Source of the DNA: Candidula unifasciata
Lineage: Eukaryota; Mollusca; Gastropoda; Stylommatophora; Geomitridae
Assembly (NCBI GenBank): GCA_905116865.2
Contig: CAJHNH020007035.1
Span: 186,001 to 250,000 of the forward strand
Length of the DNA stretch: 64,000 nucleotides
Direction of reading: 5' to 3'
Part shown: piece after piece, positions 52,858-61,800 of the stretch
How the letters are laid out: every line of letters starts with the position of its first letter
How positions within the stretch are numbered: the stretch's first letter is position 1
Notes under the pieces: generated by a model
What the model saw: the letters and a program-made list of their open reading frames with translations, nothing else
What the model was told of the DNA's origin: nothing
Databases searched by the model: none
Position numbers and translations under genes: made by a program

Positions 52858-55800
52858 ATATCCTAGCCTATTAAACACAGCACCACTAGCATTTTCTATG
52901 CTTTTCAAAAATAGGTCACGGCAGACATGGTGATAAATCAGTATTTGAAATGAAAATGCTTGGGAAAATGGCTACTATGGTGGATGGATGAGAAGGGACA
53001 AGGCTGACTTCCTGAATAGTCTATGAACAGTATGATGTATGTATGAATTAAAGGGGTGATGAACCATGACCAGACTGTGAGAACAGTAAGTAAGAAGGGG
53101 TCAGAATAGATAAGAACACTAGACAGGAAGCCAAAAGATTAAACCATCAGAGAACTGGGGTTGTCAGCTGCTCCACACTGAGAAGGGGATTTGAACACTT
53201 CTGATGAAGTCAAAACTCTCATTAAGAGAAAATCAGAAACAGATTGGAAAACCAACACTGGTTATAACTACGAAAAAGATTTTCTGAAACGCTTGAACAG
53301 AACAGACCAAGTCACAGTTTTTCGCTTACGCACTGGACACTGCAGACTCAATAAACACTCACATAAATTAGGTATGAGCCAAACAGCTCTCTGCCGGTGC
53401 CTTCGTGCTGAACAGACTCCAGAACATGTCCTGCAAGACTGTCCTCTCCTGGCGGAGCTGCGGAGCGACATATGGCAACACCCAGTAGAACTGACAACTA
53501 AGCTTTGGGGAAACCTAAGAGACCTTGAAAAGACATCCCAGTTTATGACCCACAGTGGATTATGCGCATGACCAGAGATCGCTGAAGAAGAAGAACACTT
53601 CTGGACTGAATGGTTTAATATGCAGTAAGGATGATCTGTCTAGCTAATTATATAAAGTCATATTCTAGGCAGTGTGTCACTGTGGCATAGCAGTTAGACA
53701 CTCACCTGTGGATCTGAAGGTCATGGGACTTTTCTGCAAAATGACCTTGGCTCCTATGATCAAACTAGCTTTATCTCTTTTTGTGTCAAGGAACACAGGA
53801 TACAAATTTTTTTAAATAATTTAACTCTCCTCTGCTATTGAAAGAGTATAATGGGTACCAGGTAAAGTCCTGGGAAGTAAAGGTGGCCAGCTTGATATTT
53901 ATCACATCACCCACAGACTGCCGATTGGTCTGCGAAATATAGGCTTATTTATAGTCTAGAGGACTGTCTTCACTGTGCCAGGCCTCATCCCATGAAGTGT
54001 CTCTCTCTCTGCACAATAGCAATTTACCTGCCCAGAGTGCTGCACAAAGCACAAATTCCACAGCTCCAGTGACAATACCCTGGGATCTTTTCATAAACTC
54101 CCCCGACTTTCAAACGCCGGACTCTTTGCTATGGAGAAACCCAACTCTTCTACTTTCAGCCTTCACCAGCTATAAACTCTGGTGACAAGTTCTAGTTGTT
54201 CCTCCACTTCTGGCCTTGAGTCTTGTTGCAGAAATTTTATTTTGTGTGCAATATGTTTTACAGATCTGCTTATTTGTATGCAGAGTGTTGGTTTCTCACC
54301 TCTCAGGCAGATGCACTACAACATTAAGGTGGTGGGGGGGGGGGGGGGGAAGGGTGGAATTCTGAATAAGTTATCTTTTGCAGCATGCCTGAGAGGGATG
54401 CAGTGGGTCCATTGCTGTTTTTCACCCCAAAGTGGGGCTCCAGAATCCACATGGGGGAGACCCTCAGCTAGCTCTGAAGAAGTTAGTAATGATGACGATC
54501 ATGACTTCTACCAAGGATAAGCTTCTTACCTGAAGGATATCCAACATATGAGTCATACTGATCACATGATACTCATCAACATCCCGTGGGTACACAATGC
54601 AGGCGTGTGGCTCCAGGTAAAAGTGTTCCTGTGCCTCCAGGTGAAACTCTCCTTCCAGGACATGTTCAGCTACAGACAGGCCCTTGTCAATGTCTCCACA
54701 CTGGATGACTCGTGGAGGGCTGTCAAAGTAGGAGTTGGATTGTATGGCTTCCTGCATGGGTAGACATAGACAAAGATTACTGTTGTAGACAACAGGGTGA
54801 GTAGAAATAGACTAGGATAACAGCTGTAGACAAAAGGCTGGGTAGAAATAGACAAGGAAAACAGCTGTAGATAACAGGCTGGGTAGAAATAGACAAGGAT
54901 AACAGCTGTAGATAACAGGCTGGGTAGAAATGGACAAGGATAGCAGCTGTAGACAACAAGATGGGTAGAAATAGACAAGGAAAACAGCTGTAGACAACAA
55001 GATGGGTAGAAATAGACAAGGAAAACAGCTGTAGACAACAGGGTGGGTAGAAATGGACAAGGATAGCAGCTGTAGACAACAAGATGGGTAGAATTAGACA
55101 AGGAAAACAGCTGTAGACAATAGGTGGGTAGAAATGGACAAGGATAATGACTGTAGACAATAGAGTGGATAGAAATAGACAGGGATAACATGGTGGATAG
55201 AAATATACACAGATAACTGCTATAGACCACTGGGTGGGTAGAAATAGACCAGGATAACTGTTTTATACAAAAGAGTGAATAGAAATATATAAGGATATGC
55301 AGAAAACAGGGCGGGTAGAAATGAAGATAACCGCTGTAGACAACAGAGTGGGTAGAAATAGACAAGGATAACATGGACAACAGACGAGGACTCCTAGGAA
55401 GAAAGAATATAAATTAAATACCAAGAAAGTGTTGATAAAATAAAAGCAGGCGCTATGTTGACATCATGCCAGATAAGCTAAGGACTCTGTCATTTTAAAC
55501 CTACATATAGTAAGTACTCTTGATGACTGTCTTAACTATAAGCAATGTATGTAGCAGGATCTTTCCTGTGCATCCTAGCCATTGCACAAGATGTTCTACA
55601 GAGGTATGGCTTTACTCAATGACCAGTTTCATTGTGTAATGCTCAAGGTAATATTTTCTTGACTTTTCTTAGTGGTTATTCCTTCTGCTCTGAAGCCCTC
55701 TGGGATTAAGGAGAGTTATATCTCAGTATCCCCCCCCCCCCCCCCCAGCTCCCATACAGACAGTCAAATATTTTAGGAGGTGGTAGATAGGCTGCATGCA

Positions 55801-58800
55801 GTCGTAGGACCTAGACAACACTCTCTTGTAGAACCTAGGTGGGTTACGGTTAGGCCTAGTTCTAGATGGTTTGGGGTAGTTAAAGCATCAGAAAGCTTGG
55901 AAACACGCTCTTACCACCATTGAAAATACAGGACTGTGATGTCATCCTGGAGGGAGATAATGGGAAAGCACCTCAAGGAGTTAAACATGCCGTGTATAAC
56001 CGACCTTAACTGCAGATACCTGGATTGTAATGATGGGTTTCAGCTCCTCGTACTCCACTCTGACCTGACTGGCAGCTTGTCTGGCAGTTGCCAGATTATC
56101 AGCCAACACCATGCCTATAATTTGACCTTCATGTAGAGTCTGATTAAAAAAAATAAACAAATGAATGAACAAATGGTCTTTATCTCCGACAAGTCACAGA
56201 CTGGTACACCGACCTGATTTTCAGTGCTTCAAGCCACACAGCATTCCTATAGTAATCATATGCTTCCATCTAACCTTTTCGCCCAATGAAGCCACAAACT
56301 TGGCACTCCTAGTAGGTTCCAGTTCCCAGAGAGTGCCCTTACGGGGCACTCCTACAGCGATGTGTTTGCGAAACACCTAGTTAATGCCACTGGCTGTTTT
56401 TGCACCTACACAAATGTTTTGGAGACCACAATGTGAATACGTAGGCTTAAAAAGAATTTAGAGGTGTTTTCCTGTGAACAACAGTTATTTTGAAAACCAA
56501 GTTGGCAAGGGTCTTCTTAAAGTCCATGCTATGTGGTGTTAGTAGTAATGTCCATCCACAACCTTCTGTCTCGTGTACTTTCAATCAACTCTGACACAGA
56601 TGATCTGCCATGCCATGATGTCAAACTGTCCAGCATCTGTTCTCTCAGTCTTCTTCTGCCTCTCCTCCCCTCCAGCTTTCCTACTGTCAGGATGTACTCC
56701 AGTTTTCTCCTTCTCATCAAATGACCAAATAATATAGATTGTCTCTTTCTGATGTGGGCAATCAGTTCTCTTCGTGAGTCAGTTTCTTTCAAGACATCTT
56801 CATTACTCTTTTTGATCTGCCCAGGGTATTCTCATCACTGGTCAATAAAACCACATCTTCGCAGATTCCAAATAAGTTTTCCCTAATTTACTGACTGTTC
56901 AGAAGCAATCAGGGTCAATGTAGATAAATATGTATATTTAAAAAAAATTAATCAGTAAACTGTGTGAAATGCTTTTTCATTAAAGAAAGGAATTGGGTGG
57001 GGGGAGAAGGGGTAATTGGATTCCCAAAGTTTCACGAATCATATTTTTATTTCAGTGTAGACATGATCAGAAGAACTCACCAAGAAATGGTTCTTATCAG
57101 AAACTCCTCTTATCCAGATGAGAATTCAAGCACACACAAAATTTGTTAGGGATAAACAAATTGTTCTTCACAGCAGAAATATACAACATCCAAGATCACT
57201 TTCAGCGGTCTGCAGTGTATTATGAATGCTGGTTAAAAGAAGAGACCAATGCAGAAAGAGACTATATATAGACTAACACAAATGAATTGCTGGCAGATCT
57301 GACGACTGCCTTATGCATTCACTTTGCAAAATAATTTGCCGGGTGTATATGCAGACCCTGGGGTAGGAGCCTGTCCTACTACTAGGCGCGTCCACCAGGT
57401 GGCGGATGGTGGAAAGGCCTCTAGATATAGAGGTTAGCCACGAATATATTGAATAAGTGGCCGTGGACCAAAACAGGTGATGGTCATTGAGAGGAGGCGA
57501 GTTAGTTGGTGGGACAGCTAACTCTATAAAATACCTCAAAACTCTACGACATGGCCATCGGCGGGTAAGAGGCGCCATAACCTCTCCCCCCTGCTGCCTT
57601 GCAGGGTAAGTCTTTTTAGACAAAGGCTATTGGAGTCAAACCATATACAAACCGGCGGAAGGCAAGGGGAAACCACCGCTGTACCATCCCAAGAAAATCA
57701 TGCCTCAAAATAATACGTATTCAGATAACAACGTGAATGGGGATTCCGGTGGAATCACCTCGTCCGGTAGGGAGCATCATGTTCTACGGGTGATACCCGA
57801 CCGTCATCCAGCTACTGTAGAAAAAGTAAATGGTAGAAACATCATGAACATTGGTACATGGAATGTCAGAACACTCGTGCAAAACGGAAAACTGGATAAC
57901 ATCAAGATGGAAATGAAGAGAATGAACATCAACATACTAGGAATTTGTAAAATGCGATGGCCAGGAGCAGGGGAAAAGTATTCAGATCAGCACAGAATTA
58001 TCTACTCGGGAGGGAAAGAATATAGCAAGGGAGTTGGTATTATTTTGGATCCAAAGAACTCAAAAACTGTTAAAGGATTTTGGACAATATCAGATAGAGT
58101 ACTATTAGTAAAACTTCGCGACAGACCGTTTGACATCAACTTAGTACAGATTTATGCCCCAACAGCAGATAGTTCAGAGGAAGACATTGACGCATTTTAT
58201 GATGAGTTAGACTGTTGATCAATGCAAAAATTGTGAAGTAACAATGGTACTTGGAGATTTCAACGCAAAAGTAGGAAGTGAAAAAGTGTACGGAATAACG
58301 GGTGGATATGGACTAGGAGAAAAGAATGTGAGAGGTGACAGATTAATAGCATGGGCTGAGTCGCGCAGCATGATAATAGGTAACACCTGGTTTAAACACC
58401 ATCCTCGAAGATTGTGGACTTGGAAAAGTCCTGGTGATAATGTCCGCAATCAGATTGATTATATTTTGATTTCAAGAAGATTTCAGAGCAGCTTAGTTGG
58501 AGCTAAAACTAGACCAGGGGCAGACTGCTTTAGTGACCATGTTCCAGTTGTAGGAAAAATTAGAATAAAACTAAAGAGCATTAGAAAAACACCACAGAAC
58601 ATCAAGTTAAATTTAGGAATTCTTAGAACGAATAAAGAAATTAAGGAACAGTACAACGTCACTGTACAAAACCGGTATAATGCAATAGAAATTATACAAA
58701 CAATTGATGAACAGTGGGATATGTTGCGTGAGTCAATTCAGCAGACACCAAAAGAGACAATCCCACCAACCCATACAGTTGCAAAAAAGAAATGGATGTC

Positions 58801-61800
58801 AACCGAAATTCTGCAGTTGATGGATGAAAGAAGGAAGAAAAAGAATGATAAAGAAGAATACTCTAGAATACAAAAAGAAATAGTGAACAAATGCAAAGTG
58901 GCTAAAGAAGCCTGACTGAATCAAATGTGTACAGAGATTGGGGAAAATCACGGGAAAGACTCACATTCCATGTACCAACAGATAAATATGTTAACAGGAA
59001 AGATGACACGTAACAGCACTGGATGTTTGATATCAAAGGATGGTGACTTATTAATGGGACATAGTAATATAATTAACAGATGGACAGAGTATATAGGGGA
59101 ATTGTATGATGATAATAGACTAGACGTAGAACTGCAGAACAACAATGATGGTCCACCAATAATGACTGCAGAAGTTGAGGATGTAATACATCATATGAAG
59201 AAAGGATAAGCACCCGGGCAAGACAACATCTCACTGGAAGAAATCGAAGCACTGGGAAATTTTGGAATTGAAATAATAACTAAACTTTTAAATGATATTT
59301 ATAATAGTGGGTATATTCCAAATGACCTTTTAAAATCCATATTTATAGCTCTGCCAAAGAAACCAGGCACTTTAAAATGTGAAGACCATCGCACAATAAG
59401 TCTTATGAGTCACATGACTAAGATTTTACTGAGAATAATTATGAGAAGAATAAGAAACAAAATTAAACCAGAAATCAGCGATGAACAATGTGGATTTGTA
59501 GAAGGAAAAGGTACAAACAATGCCATATACATCCTAAGGACATTGTCAGAAAGAGCTATAGAAGTAAAGACTGATTTGTACTTATGCTTCATAGACTATA
59601 CAAAAGCATTTGACTGTGTGAAGCATGAAGAAGTAATCAAACTGTTAGAAAAATTAAACATTGATGGGAAAGATCTAAGAATAATAAAGAATATGTATTG
59701 GCAGCAAACAGCAGCTATAAGAATTAACAACTGTTTAGGAACATTTCAAAGCATAAAGAGGGGCATACGACAAGGATGTGTACTTTCACCTGATTTGTTT
59801 TCAATATACAGTGAATATATTATGAGATCTTTAATTGATATGCCCGGAATCGTGGTTGGTGGGCACAATATAAACAATTTACGTTATGCTGATGACACAG
59901 TCTTGATAGCAACAAGTCAGAAAGAATTACAGGAAATGATAGACATTGTGGTGTTAGAAAGTGGAAGAATGGGCCTCAGTTTGAATAATGGGAAGACAGA
60001 AGTAATGGTGGTATCAAAGAAACAAATTATTCCTAAATGTGTAATAAAAGTCAATGGTGTTATTTTAAGACAAGTACAGAAATTTAAGTATCTGGGCACA
60101 TGGATAACATCAGATGGAAAATGCATAACTGAAATAAGAAACAGAATTGGACAGGCAACAAAAACTGCATTTTATAAAATGAAAAACATCTTGTGCAATA
60201 TATCCTTGTCATTGAGAGTTAGAAAAAGAATTCTTGCTTGCTACATACATCCAGTTTTTAACATATGGATGTGAATCCTGGACAATCGGTAGGCAGGCCA
60301 AACAATTTTTGGAGGCCTCAGAGATGTGGTTTTACAGAAGAATGCTTAGAATACCTTGGACAGCCAAAAAGAGCAACCAAGAGGTTTTAAAAGAGGCGGG
60401 AGACCGAAGACAACTTATCACTGACATCAGAAGGAGACAGTCATCATTTTTCGGCCATGTTATGAGAAGAGGGAAAATAGAACATGTTGTGACCACTGGA
60501 AAGATCTGTGGAAGGAGGGATAGAGGAAGACAACGAGAGAAGATGCTTGACAGTCTTGTTGCATGGCATGGAGGTGTGTCGGCACACGAACTGATACATG
60601 CTGCAGGAGATCGCGGATTATGGAGAGGCATGATCGCCCACGCCAGTCGGCAAGGCACCTGATGATGATGATGATATGCAGACCACTAGTTTTAAAACAA
60701 ACAGTGATGGCAGAGAAGCGAAGCAGTTGCTGTGAAGTAGAACCTTGACTAACTAATGACTAAAGGAAAGAACAGTACACAATAAAGACTAACATGATTG
60801 AAAAGAGAAAACAATGGCAATAACTGTAAAATGCATATTCACTGGGAGAAAATGTAATGGACCTGTTTTGTTGCCTAAGCTACTAAGTTTAGTGCTTGGT
60901 GCAGCCCTGTGAGCTGTGTTTTTTATGTGGAATGCCTTGCATTTTTGGGAGCCGCGTTAGCGCAGTCGATAAGAAGCCCGCTTTTAAATTCAGCTGCGAC
61001 TCACTGCAGCCCATGGTCGGCGTTCGAAACCAGGCGGCTCCCGGGGTTCACCCAGCCTCTAGGAAATGGGTACCAGAGTGATACTCTGGGGTAAATGGAG
61101 GAACGTTGCTGTAGCTACAGAGTTACGTGCGAACAGCGACACAGGCGGACAATTCAAATCAGCTGTCCGTACTGGTGGCAAAGCACTTATGGTTTATAAC
61201 CATGTGCAATGATGCTGGTTCACATCTCCCGACTTAACATTTTTTTTGTCTTGCATTTGTGCAGCGGCTATCTCGTAGTATTCAATATGGCTGGTAGCTG
61301 GTTTATGTGTGAGCTGATGAAATACCTTATGTAATAATTCTACCTGTGTATAGCCAACTTATGGTACCCGACTACTTCCATTAACGACAAACTGTATTTC
61401 TAGTAGTGGATGTTGGCTTTGGCGCCTCTAGCAACTGCCATATGCATTTACTGCATGCACATATTTCTGCATTGTGCAGAGACTGATTGTTTGTTCACCA
61501 GTTTTTCAAATGCAACAATGAAAGACATTTTATTGGATTTTCCCTGACACAGGAACAGAGCAAGTATGGTGAAGCCTGATTGCAATGAAGATGAAAACTT
61601 GACTAAAACTAAGACTATAGAGAACAAACAAAACAATAAGCAATTAATATTTTAGTCAAAGAACAGACAAAAAGGTAAACAGAAGTCTTATAGTCAAAGA
61701 ACAAACAACAGAACCTGATCACCAACCTTGTCACAAGCAAAGACCAAATCTTGAAAATCATTCCAGTTATTACATCCTGGCACATCCTTGGCTGTAACAA

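Noticed and set aside
52733..52933. Open frame with a long polyproline run
   Set aside because: Caused by the C homopolymer; no supporting context.
54670..55380. 236-codon open frame rich in YFYPSC units
   Set aside because: Periodic translation of the 41-bp array next to an oxidase exon, in a frame unrelated to the exon.
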